Part shown: piece after piece, positions 1-7,919 of the stretch
How the letters are laid out: the number at the start of each line of letters is the position of its first letter
How positions within the stretch are numbered: position 1 is the first letter of the stretch
Source: Deltaproteobacteria bacterium
GTDB taxonomy: Bacteria; Myxococcota_A; UBA9160; UBA6930
DNA: 55,496 bases
Reading direction: 5' to 3'
Assembly (NCBI GenBank): GCA_002687015.1
Contig: NYZB01000189.1
Location: forward strand, 1-55,496
Program-made: the position numbers and the translations under genes
The notes under the pieces: generated by a model
The model's input: the letters and a program-made list of their open reading frames with translations, nothing else
What the model was told of the DNA's origin: nothing
Databases searched by the model: none

Positions 1-128
1 ACCGCTTCGAAGCGGCCATTCGCGGCCACGCGCCGGAGGCGAAGGTCCACCTCGTCGAAGGCGCCACCCACCTGGGCCTGGTCGGCGACCCCAGGACGGC
101 CGAGCACCTGATCGCCTGGACGCGCTGA
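1..128 (+). CDS. C-terminal fragment of an alpha/beta hydrolase-like protein
   Basis: The gene enters from the left edge and ends at the TGA at 126-128, reading in the frame that starts at base 3 (41 codons visible). The fragment contains the segment VEGATHLGLV followed by a short helix ending in IAWTR. That matches the end of many alpha/beta hydrolases, where the catalytic histidine sits in a G-x-x-H segment just before the last helix. The nucleophile and acid residues lie outside the window, so the family call rests only on this tail and no substrate can be proposed. Its 3' end faces the 3' end of the ahcY/cupin unit. Confidence 0.4.
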   Translation, partial: RFEAAIRGHAPEAKVHLVEGATHLGLVGDPRTAEHLIAWTR

Positions 129-175
129 ATCCCCGACGAAGGGCTCTTTCGCTCTCGGTCCCGATGCGGCGCGCT

Positions 176-357
176 CTAGCCCGTCTCGTCGCGATGGGCG
201 GAGTCCGGGGAGAAGGCCGGCAGGCAGACTGCCACGTAGTGGGCGCCGCCGGGCTCGGGGCTGCTGTAGCGAACCCACTCGCCGGGCTTCGAGACGACGG
301 CCTGGCCGGCGCGCCGGCGGCCTCGATGACCGCCGGCGCGTCGATTCGCTCCGGCAC
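176..357 (-). pseudogene. Collapsed remnant of a small cupin gene
   Basis: A GTG at 355-357, one base after the ahcY stop, begins VPERIDAPAVIEAAG, which resembles the N-terminus of a family of small cupin proteins. The frame then changes. From about 315 down to the TAG at 176-178 a second frame reads GEWVRYSSPEPGG, then AHYVAVCLPAFSPD, ending SAHRDETG, which is the characteristic C-terminus of the same family. The two ends lie in different frames and are nearly adjacent, so the roughly 65 central residues with the metal-binding beta-barrel motifs are missing. The simplest reading is an internal deletion with a frameshift, leaving a non-functional relic. Seen: the two end motifs and the frame change. 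Known: the normal protein is about 110-120 residues. Inferred: ancestral co-transcription with ahcY. Confidence 0.55.
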
Positions 358-358
358 G

Positions 359-1804
<1,446 letters not shown>

Positions 1805-1894
1805 CGGGGGCGACTCCTTGGGGCGCACGTCGGCGCCGTGACGGTGGGGGAGGGTGCGGTCGGTCCGGCCCTCCGCGAACACGTGCAGTGTATT

Positions 1895-1912
1895 CATCCG
1901 TTTATGCGGATG
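1895..1912. promoter_or_regulatory. Perfect 6-bp-arm palindrome in the ahcY/gpx divergent region
   Basis: CATCCG-TTTATG-CGGATG forms an exact inverted repeat with a six-base AT-rich spacer, in the 175-base gap between divergent ahcY and the glutathione peroxidase gene. It lies about 90 bases upstream of the ahcY start, where a repressor operator could sit. ArsR-family regulators of methionine-cycle genes (SahR type) bind palindromes upstream of ahcY in some proteobacteria. Whether this is such a site is unverified. Confidence 0.4.
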
Positions 1913-1967
1913 CAATGGTATAAACCTTGAGGCCAATCGGCGGCCTGGTCCCCCCGGGGGATTCCCC

Positions 1968-1973
1968 TATCTT
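1968..1973 (+). promoter_or_regulatory. Candidate -10 hexamer (TATCTT) for a leaderless gpx transcript
   Basis: TATCTT ends exactly six bases before the gpx ATG at 1980. That spacing would put the transcription start at or next to the A of the start codon. No Shine-Dalgarno sequence precedes this ATG. The same spacing recurs at 14116, 33799 and 50473. No good -35 box is visible. Confidence 0.35.
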
Positions 1974-1979
1974 CCGAAG

Positions 1980-2561
1980 ATGCACGGCTTCCGACTGGCC
2001 CCGCTGTGGCTCCTCCCGAGCTTGCTCCTGGCGAGCGCTCCGGCCAGGGGGGCCGATCCCGGGCTCCCCTCGCCGCTCGCGATCGAGGTCACCCGAATCG
2101 ACGGCACTCCGGAGCCGCTCTCCACCTATCGCGGCAAGGTGTTGATGCTGGTGAACGTGGCCAGCCGCTGCGGGTACACCCCGCAGTACGAGGGGCTCGA
2201 GGGGCTCTTCGAGCGCTACCGGGATCGCGGCTTCGCCGTGCTCGGCTTCCCGTCCAACGACTTCGGCGGCCAGGAGCCCGACGACAACGAGAAGATCGCG
2301 GAGTTCTGCCGGGCGACCTGGGGAGTGGCCTTCCCGATGTTCGAGAAGCTCCACGTGGCCGGTCCCGACCAGCACCCGCTCTACGCCCTCCTGACCGGCC
2401 TGCCGAAGCCGCTCGGTGGGCCGATCGAGTGGAACTTCCAGAAGTTCCTGGTCGCTCGGGACGGGCAGGTGGCCGACCGCATCGCTCCGCAGATCCCGCC
2501 CACCGACCCGAGCGTGATCCAGAAGATCGAGCTCCTGCTCTCCGAGGCGCGGCCCGAGTAG
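1980..2561 (+). CDS. Exported glutathione peroxidase-family thiol peroxidase
   Basis: A 193-residue protein of the GPx/BtuE family that reduces hydroperoxides using thioredoxin or glutathione. An N-terminal signal peptide (hydrophobic run at about residues 8-20, cut near ARGA) suggests export. The catalytic tetrad is visible: peroxidatic Cys64 in NVASRCGYTPQYEGLE, Gln98 in FGGQEP, and Trp151-Asn152 in WNFQKFLV. The active site uses cysteine rather than selenocysteine, as in most bacterial members. The ATG at 1980 is chosen because the signal peptide begins there; an upstream in-frame ATG at 1854 gives an implausible extension. The gene converges on the MFS gene, and a 21-bp perfect hairpin lies just past its stop. 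Confidence 0.9.
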   Translation: MHGFRLAPLWLLPSLLLASAPARGADPGLPSPLAIEVTRIDGTPEPLSTYRGKVLMLVNVASRCGYTPQYEGLEGLFERYRDRGFAVLGFPSNDFGGQEPDDNEKIAEFCRATWGVAFPMFEKLHVAGPDQHPLYALLTGLPKPLGGPIEWNFQKFLVARDGQVADRIAPQIPPTDPSVIQKIELLLSEARPE

Positions 2562-2572
2562 GCCCGGCTCTT

Positions 2573-3832
2573 CTACCTCATCCTGGTGACGTCGGTGGTC
2601 AGGACCACCGACGTCACCAGGATCCACATCGCCAAGCCCAACACGAAGAGCGACTCGCTCACCCCGAAGGTCGCGACCGCGTACCCTGCCAGCAGGGAGC
2701 CGAGGGGCGCCGCGCCCAGGAAGCCCAGCTGGTTGGCGGCGAGGACACGGGCGCGCTCCTTCTCGGGCGCCCGCTCCTGGAACAGGGTGCGGCTCATGTT
2801 CATGAACACCGCGCCGCACAGGCCCCAGCCGAAGGTGGTGAGGACCATGCCCGGGTAGGGAAGGCCCAGCCCACCCACGACGAGGAAGAGGGCGCCACCG
2901 GCCAGTGCCATGGCCAGGGCGCGTCCCTTGCGCCGGATCCCTCCGCGCTGGAGCAGCACCAGGCTGCCGAGGATGGTGCCGACCGGGAACATCCCCATCA
3001 GGAGAGCGAGCTGCAGCACCGTGTCGTCGTAGAGATCGCGAACCAGCAGCGGGAACACGACGTGGTAGCAACCCATGAAGAAGAGCCCGACCCCGGTTAC
3101 CAGGAGCAGGACCGGTCGCAGCTCGGAGCCCCACACGATCCGGATGCCCGCGGTCATCTCGCGCAGGGTGAGCCGCTCCGATACGGCGGCCTCCCGGGGC
3201 GGCCGGCTCGGCAGACCCCGAGCGAAGAGGGCCCCCCCGGTGAGGACCAGGAGCTGCGTGAAGATCGCCGCGGGCGTCCCGAGCCAGCGGCCCGCGCCCG
3301 CGATCGCCATCCCGACGGCCTGGGAGCTGAATTGGACCAGGGTGACCCGGGTGACGGTCTGGCCGACGTCGCCGCCGGCCACCTGCGTCAGCAGGCTGTC
3401 GCGCGCCGGCACGTTGAAGGCGCTGGTTGCGCCGATCATCACGCCGCAGGCGACGAGCACGGGCAGGGACAGCCATCCGCCGACCACGGCCAGGAGCAGC
3501 AGGCCCACCGGGAAGACGGTGCCCAGGTGCAGCCCGACGAGCATGCGCCGCGGCTCGACCCGATCCGCGACCGCGGCGCCGACCAGCAGCAGCGCCAGGT
3601 TCGAGAGCAGAACGGACATCTGCGTGATGCCGGTGGTCTGCGCGCTGGCTCCGAGTACCGAGACCACCAGCCAGGGAAAGAGCACCTGCTGCATGCCCCA
3701 ACCACCGAACCAGGACGAGGTGCTGCCCAGGTATCGGGCGAGGTGCCGGCGGCGCTCCTCGGAGGCCGGCTCGGCGGGTGAAGGATGCGCCGACGGACCG
3801 GCTTCGGGGGCAGGCTCCGCCATCGGCCGCAT
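2573..3832 (-). CDS. MFS transporter (MFS_3/EntS-like exporter)
   Basis: A 419-residue inner-membrane protein with about 12 hydrophobic helices after a Pro/Ala/Glu-rich cytoplasmic N-terminus (roughly residues 1-30). The DRVEPRRMLV loop between early helices matches the loop 2-3 signature of the major facilitator superfamily, and the overall pattern resembles the EntS-like exporter branch. The substrate cannot be deduced. A second ATG at residue 4 (3823) is an alternative start: TACCAT lies seven bases upstream of it, compatible with a leaderless mRNA. The last codons of the gene form one arm of a perfect 21-bp inverted repeat. Confidence 0.85.
   Translation of the reverse strand: MRPMAEPAPEAGPSAHPSPAEPASEERRRHLARYLGSTSSWFGGWGMQQVLFPWLVVSVLGASAQTTGITQMSVLLSNLALLLVGAAVADRVEPRRMLVGLHLGTVFPVGLLLLAVVGGWLSLPVLVACGVMIGATSAFNVPARDSLLTQVAGGDVGQTVTRVTLVQFSSQAVGMAIAGAGRWLGTPAAIFTQLLVLTGGALFARGLPSRPPREAAVSERLTLREMTAGIRIVWGSELRPVLLLVTGVGLFFMGCYHVVFPLLVRDLYDDTVLQLALLMGMFPVGTILGSLVLLQRGGIRRKGRALAMALAGGALFLVVGGLGLPYPGMVLTTFGWGLCGAVFMNMSRTLFQERAPEKERARVLAANQLGFLGAAPLGSLLAGYAVATFGVSESLFVLGLAMWILVTSVVLTTDVTRMR
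2580..2623. terminator. 21-bp perfect inverted repeat between convergent gpx and MFS genes
   Basis: Bases 2580-2600 and 2603-2623 are exact reverse complements (arm begins ATCCTGGTGACGTCGG) separated by the two bases AG. The repeat starts 19 bases after the gpx stop and lies inside the last codons of the MFS gene, so it encodes ILVTSVVLTTDVTRM. No T-run follows on either strand, so it is not a classical intrinsic terminator. A bidirectional transcription block or mRNA-end protector is the likeliest role; cruciform extrusion is another. Confidence 0.5.
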
Positions 3833-3912
3833 GGTACCCGTCGCGGTCGCAGCTGCCCGCCGGGCGGCTGCGCCGTCGGTCGCGTAGAGTTTCGGGCCAA
3901 AGGAGGGTCGTC

Positions 3913-4794
3913 ATGCGCATCGGTCTTCAGGTTCCCAACTTCACCTGGCCCGAGGGAACGGATGCGCTGCCGGGAACGCTCCAGGAGATCGCCCAGATCG
4001 CCGACGACGGGGGCTTCGCGAGCCTCTGGGTCATGGATCACTTCTTCCAGATCCCGCCGGTGGGTCCGGCCGAGACCGACATGCTCGAGGGCTACGGAAC
4101 CCTGCACTGGCTGGCCGGCATCACACGGCGGATCAAGCTCGGCACCCTGGTGACGGGCGTGACCTACCGGCACCCCGGCTTGCTGGTGAAGACCGTGACG
4201 ACGCTGGACGTCCTGTCCAGCGGCCGGGCGATCCTGGGCATCGGCGCTGCGTGGTTCGATCGGGAGCACCACGGGCTGGGTGTCCCCTACCCGCCCCTCG
4301 GCGAGCGCTTCGAGCGCCTGGAGGAGACCCTCCAGATCGCCGAGCAGATGTGGTCCGACGAGGATGGCCCCTTCGACGGGCATCACTACCAGCTGGCCGA
4401 GACCCTCTGCGTTCCCCAACCGGTGCAACGCCCCCGCCCCCCCATCCTGGTCGGTGGGATGGGAGAGCAGAAGACCCTGCGCCTGGTCGCCCTCTACGCG
4501 GATGCCTGCAACCTGTTCACCTACATGGGCATGGATGTGCTGGTCCACAAGCTCGACGTCCTCCGCGACCACTGCGACGCCGTCGAACGCGACTTCGACG
4601 AGATCGAGCGCACCTCCCTCTCGACGATCCAGATGGGCCCCGACCACATGTCGATCCCCGACGTGATCGCCCACTTCCGCGAGCTCTCCGACGCGGGCAT
4701 CCAGCACGCGATCGTGAACCTCCCCGACGTCCACGAGCTCAGCCCCCTCGAGACCCTCGCCAAGGAGGTGATCCCGGCGGTGGGGGGCTTCTAG
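3913..4794 (+). CDS. LLM-class (luciferase-like, F420-type) oxidoreductase
   Basis: A 293-residue luciferase-like TIM-barrel protein beginning MRIGLQVPNFTWPEG. It carries the signatures FASLWVMDHFFQIPP, IKLGTLVTGVTYRHP and RAILGIGAAWFDREH and ends with helices typical of the TIGR03560-type F420-dependent group. Such enzymes move hydride from F420H2 or FMNH2 to varied substrates; the substrate here is unknown. AGGAGG at 3901-3906 fixes the start. Its stop overlaps the stop of the convergent CrtI-like gene: the CTAG at 4791-4794 supplies TAG on both strands. A second member of the superfamily lies at 51652-52602. Confidence 0.88.
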   Translation: MRIGLQVPNFTWPEGTDALPGTLQEIAQIADDGGFASLWVMDHFFQIPPVGPAETDMLEGYGTLHWLAGITRRIKLGTLVTGVTYRHPGLLVKTVTTLDVLSSGRAILGIGAAWFDREHHGLGVPYPPLGERFERLEETLQIAEQMWSDEDGPFDGHHYQLAETLCVPQPVQRPRPPILVGGMGEQKTLRLVALYADACNLFTYMGMDVLVHKLDVLRDHCDAVERDFDEIERTSLSTIQMGPDHMSIPDVIAHFRELSDAGIQHAIVNLPDVHELSPLETLAKEVIPAVGGF

Positions 4795-6281
4795 GAGGGG
4801 CTGTCCGGCCCGCTCTCCCCGAGGATCCTCTGGGCGCACTGCAGCCCGGAGGTCACGACGCCGGTGATGCCGCCGCCCGGCTGGGTCCAGTGCCCGGCCA
4901 GGTAGAGGCCGGGAAGCGGGGCCGCGTGCTCGGGGCGGCCGGGTCCGATCTGGGTGGGGGAGAGCTCGAAGCCGTAGATCGCGCCGGCCTCGTTGCGTGT
5001 GTAGCGCTCCATCGTGCGCGGTGTGGCGCCCTCGCAGAAGCGAAGACCCTCGCGCAGACCGGGCAGCCGGGCCTCGGCCGCGCGAAGCAGGTGCTCGGTC
5101 AGGGCGTCCTTCCGTTCGGGCCAGGGGCCCGCAGCGCTCTCGACCAGGGTGGTCAGCATCACCAGGTGCTCGTCCCGGGGAGCCAGCGAAGGGTCCAGGA
5201 GGCTGGGCACCGTGGCGGTGAACCAGCTCGGCTCGCCCCGACACGCGTCGCGGTAGGCCTCGTCGTGGTCGCAGCTCGAGAAGAAGAAGCTCTCGTGGCC
5301 CAGACCGGAAACGAGCTCTCGTGGAACGGCCAGGTAGTCGACGAAGGCCGAGATCGAGGCACGCATCGCGGAAATGCGTTGGGCATAGCGCCGCGGGAAG
5401 TGCTCTGCGCCCACGAGCTCGAACAGGGTCTGTCGCAGGTCCGCATTCGAGACGACCGTGTCCGCGAGGATCGGTTGTCCGTTCTCGAGGACCACGCCCG
5501 TCACCCGGCCCTCCGTGACCGCGATGCGCCGCACCGGGCTGCGCAGCAGGATCTCTCCGTCGCGCGACTCCACGGCGTGAGCCAGGGCGGCGGCGAGCTG
5601 CTGGAAGCTGCCCTGGCAATAGACGGCTCCGTCCGCGACGTAGGAGAGCAGCATCGTCGACCAGTAGAGGAAGGAGAGGCGGCTCGGCGGCAGGCCCAGG
5701 AAGGGCCACAGCGAGGTCAAGGCCGCCCGCGCCAAGGGGTCGCGCACCTGGGCCTCCAGCACCTGGGAGACCGTCGCACGGCGGTAGCGCAGGAGGGCCG
5801 GGAAGCGTTCGGGCGTGCGCAGGACGTCGGTCAGGGAGCCCAGCTCCGCCGCCATCCCCGTCTCGCGGGCGATGTCCGCGCACTCGGTCACGAAGCTGCG
5901 AATGCCCTTCTCCTGGTCCGGGAAGGCCTCCACGTGGGCCTCGCTGAAGGCCTCCACACCCGAGGGCGCCGCCAGGGTGAGGCCGGGGAGGGAGCTGGTG
6001 TAGAGCGGCTCGACCGGGAGCCAGGTGCAGCGGTTCGCCACGCCCAGTCCCTCGAGCACCCTCTCGATCAGGCCTCGACCCACCAGGTGCACCGCCGAGT
6101 CGAAGAGGTGCCTGCCGCGACGGAAGGCATGCGCGTAGCCACCGACCCGATCGTGCCGCTCGACGACGAGCACCCGGCGGCCCGTCTGGGCGAGCCGCGC
6201 GGCCGCCACCAGCCCACCGATCCCGCTGCCCACGACGATGACGTCGTAGCGTTCGCGCCGCGCCTCGGGGTGGAACCGCAT
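4791..6281 (-). CDS. CrtI/carotenoid isomerase-like FAD-dependent oxidoreductase
   Basis: A 496-residue flavoprotein. The N-terminal dinucleotide fold reads VIVVGSGIGGLVAAARLA, followed by VVERHDRVGGYAHAF, the phytoene desaturase-type second motif. The C-terminal segment LPGLYLAGHWTQPGGGITG is the family's FAD-closing motif. Relatives desaturate or isomerise polyenes, or act as retinol saturases. No phytoene synthase is in the window, so a carotenoid role is not supported. Its neighbours are a halogenase-like gene (6288, seven bases upstream, same strand) and an aryl-polyene-type cluster, so oxidation of a polyene or aryl intermediate is a reasonable inference. The two genes probably form one transcript. 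Confidence 0.8.
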   Translation of the reverse strand: MRFHPEARRERYDVIVVGSGIGGLVAAARLAQTGRRVLVVERHDRVGGYAHAFRRGRHLFDSAVHLVGRGLIERVLEGLGVANRCTWLPVEPLYTSSLPGLTLAAPSGVEAFSEAHVEAFPDQEKGIRSFVTECADIARETGMAAELGSLTDVLRTPERFPALLRYRRATVSQVLEAQVRDPLARAALTSLWPFLGLPPSRLSFLYWSTMLLSYVADGAVYCQGSFQQLAAALAHAVESRDGEILLRSPVRRIAVTEGRVTGVVLENGQPILADTVVSNADLRQTLFELVGAEHFPRRYAQRISAMRASISAFVDYLAVPRELVSGLGHESFFFSSCDHDEAYRDACRGEPSWFTATVPSLLDPSLAPRDEHLVMLTTLVESAAGPWPERKDALTEHLLRAAEARLPGLREGLRFCEGATPRTMERYTRNEAGAIYGFELSPTQIGPGRPEHAAPLPGLYLAGHWTQPGGGITGVVTSGLQCAQRILGESGPDSPS

Positions 6282-6287
6282 CCCCGC

Positions 6288-7535
6288 CTAGTGGACTTCG
6301 AGCTCTCTGGGATCGTTGCCCGCGAGGCCGTAGCGACACATGAAGGCGACCAGTCCCAGGCTGTACGGATTGGTGGTGCCCTCGCCCGTGAAGATGCGCG
6401 GCATGTGGCGACGGAAATGGAAGTCCATCATCCGGCCCGGCGGGGTCTGGCGCACGTACTCGCCGACCCGGAACAAGGTGAGCAGCCTTCCGTTGTAGTA
6501 GTAGCCCACCACCTGCTGCCAGACGCGGAGGTTGCGTAGCACGAAGCGCTCGTACTTCTGGAAGGCCCGGTCCGTACCCTTGAGGATGGCAGCGGCGAGG
6601 GCCTCGGAGCTCTGAAGTCCGATCAACATGCCGCTCGAGAAGACCGGGTCGACGAATCCGAAGGCATCGCCGACCAGGGACCAGTTCGGACCGCAGCCCC
6701 GCTCGCTGCGCAGCTGGTAGTTCGTGTACCGGATCACGGGAGTCGTGCGTCTCGCGTCCCTTGCCCACTCACGGGTCACGGCGTCGGCACGGAGGTAGGC
6801 GTCGAACTGCTCCTCGGAGCTGTTGCCGAACTTGTGCAGGAACTCGTCGCCCACCACGAGCCCCACGGAGACGCAGTCGGGCAGCGGGATCCGCCAGCCC
6901 CAGCCGTGCTCCAGCCGGTCGGTGTGGACGTTGCCCTCGGTCTCCATGGGCACGCCCTCCATGTGGGCATGCAGGGCGGCGTCCCTGCGATCTCCCACGA
7001 TGGCCGGGAGGTCCAGGAGGTTCGCGATCAGGCGGGAACGGCCGGTCGCATCGACGATCCAGTCCGGGTCGGCGCCGAGGGCGGACCGAGCGGCCTCCCG
7101 GCTCTCCTCGTCGAGTCGCAGGAACTCGCCCTCGCTTGCCTCCAGGCCTACCGAGTGGTGGATCTGCTGGGCGCCGGCGCGCCGTGCGGCCTCCAGGAGG
7201 GTCTCGTCGAAACGATCCCGCGGGACGTTGTAGGAGTAGGTGGTGCTCACCGAGGGGACATCGTGGAACTGGAAGCTCATCCCACCCTTCTGGTCGAAGA
7301 TGAAGGTGGCGCCGCCCTTGAAGCGACTGAAGGAGGCGACCTCCTTCTCGACACCGAGCTTCCGCAGGTGCGGAACGATGGCCGGCAGCAGCGATTCCCC
7401 CACGATGATCGGAGGGCGCTTGCCGCGGGTGAATAGCGCGACGCCGAGGCCCCTTCGGGCCAGGTGGGTGGCCAGCGAAGAGCCGGCGGGCCCCCCACCG
7501 AGGATGGCGACGTTCTCGATCCTCCTCCCGGACAT
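6288..7535 (-). CDS. Tryptophan-halogenase-like FAD-dependent enzyme (first copy)
   Basis: A 415-residue flavoprotein with an FAD fold (VAILGGGPAGSSLATHL, residues 9-25), the GESLLPA loop, Lys73 in FSRFKGGATF at the position of the catalytic lysine region of phenolic-type halogenases, and the halogenase hallmark WxWxIP as W212-G-W214-R-I-P217. The C-terminal half has the FVDPVFSSGM segment of this family. Family members halogenate carrier-bound phenols or pyrroles, while some relatives only hydroxylate; which applies here is open. The ATG at 7533-7535 is preferred over a longer frame because the flavin fold starts there. Upstream are three 22-bp repeats, two with a sigma-54 core oriented toward this gene. 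A second WxWxIP enzyme lies at 20221. Confidence 0.82.
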   Translation of the reverse strand: MSGRRIENVAILGGGPAGSSLATHLARRGLGVALFTRGKRPPIIVGESLLPAIVPHLRKLGVEKEVASFSRFKGGATFIFDQKGGMSFQFHDVPSVSTTYSYNVPRDRFDETLLEAARRAGAQQIHHSVGLEASEGEFLRLDEESREAARSALGADPDWIVDATGRSRLIANLLDLPAIVGDRRDAALHAHMEGVPMETEGNVHTDRLEHGWGWRIPLPDCVSVGLVVGDEFLHKFGNSSEEQFDAYLRADAVTREWARDARRTTPVIRYTNYQLRSERGCGPNWSLVGDAFGFVDPVFSSGMLIGLQSSEALAAAILKGTDRAFQKYERFVLRNLRVWQQVVGYYYNGRLLTLFRVGEYVRQTPPGRMMDFHFRRHMPRIFTGEGTTNPYSLGLVAFMCRYGLAGNDPRELEVH

Positions 7536-7570
7536 CACGCTGAAACGTACGGCACCGTTCGAGGCCTCGC

Positions 7571-7636
7571 CAAAGCTCGTGCCGGAGGAGAGCAAAGCTC
7601 GTGCCGGGCAAGAGCAAAGCTCGTGCCGGAGGGGAC
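7571..7636. repeat. Three tandem 22-bp repeats in the halogenase/ACP divergent region
   Basis: The unit CAAAGCTCGTGCCGG starts at 7571, 7593 and 7615, giving an exact 22-base period with a variable seven-base filler (AGGAGAG, GCAAGAG, AGGGGAC). The array sits between the divergent halogenase-like gene (start 7535) and the ACP gene (start 7659). A 22-base period is about two helical turns, so all copies present the same DNA face. Copy 1 differs at the base before the unit. No CRISPR-like spacers are present. Confidence 0.85.
7592..7627 (-). promoter_or_regulatory. Two tandem sigma-54-type -24/-12 elements driving the halogenase-like gene
   Basis: Read on the minus strand, repeat copies 2 and 3 contain GGCACGAGCTTTGC at 7605-7592 and 7627-7614. 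This has the exact GG-N10-GC spacing of RpoN promoters and matches the TGGCACG-N4-TTGC consensus except for the first T (here C). Predicted transcription starts lie near 7580 and 7602, giving leaders of about 45 and 67 bases. In copy 1 (7570-7583) the -12 GC has become GG. No sigma-54 activator gene is in the window. The match is seen; promoter function is inferred. Confidence 0.45.
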
Positions 7637-7658
7637 AAACTGCGCGAGACTCCGCCCG

Positions 7659-7919
7659 ATGTCGGAATGGACCCCCGAGAAGTTGACAGCGCGCGTGTTC
7701 GAGATCTTGAGAGACGAGCTGCTCGAGGTGGGAGGGGACTTCTCGCCCCAGTCGAATCTCGTCGATGCGGGTCTCGATTCGCTGGCGGTCACCCAGCTCA
7801 TGCTCTCGATCGAAGAGAGCACCGGGGTCTGGGTCGACGAGAGCCTGCTCACGCCCGAGAACCTCGAGTGCGCCGAGACCCTGGCCGCATGCGTCCATGA
7901 GCAGCTCCAGCAGGGCTGA
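7659..7919 (+). CDS. Acyl carrier protein (first of three)
   Basis: An 86-residue acidic four-helix ACP with the phosphopantetheine attachment site Ser41 in VDAGLDSLAVTQ. It begins the plus-strand run at 7659-12029, and its last codons overlap the condensation-like gene by 23 bases, suggesting translational coupling. The ATG at 7659 fits normal ACP length. Its neighbours (an HxxxDG acyltransferase, a flavoprotein and an AMP-ligase) suggest it carries a starter or tailoring intermediate rather than the main polyene chain. That division of labour with the ACPs at 14981 and 15252 is inference. Confidence 0.9.
   Translation: MSEWTPEKLTARVFEILRDELLEVGGDFSPQSNLVDAGLDSLAVTQLMLSIEESTGVWVDESLLTPENLECAETLAACVHEQLQQG

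Noticed and set aside
1805..1979. SAH riboswitch upstream of ahcY
   Set aside because: I looked for the conserved GGAGCGCUGC and GGCUCGG segments on the minus strand and found neither.
2580..2623. Terminal inverted repeats of a small insertion element
   Set aside because: The arms are separated by only two bases, and no transposase or target duplication is visible.
4791..6281. Carotenoid biosynthesis cluster
   Set aside because: The CrtI-like flavoprotein is alone; no phytoene synthase, cyclase or GGPP synthase is in the window.
3439..6768. Very long minus-strand open frame (1109 codons)
   Set aside because: It runs opposite or out of frame to the well-supported LLM and CrtI-like genes and has a repetitive Arg/Pro/Gly composition; it is a GC-driven shadow frame.
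7571..7636. CRISPR array
   Set aside because: Three 15-base units with seven-base fillers; far too short for repeats and spacers, and no cas genes nearby.
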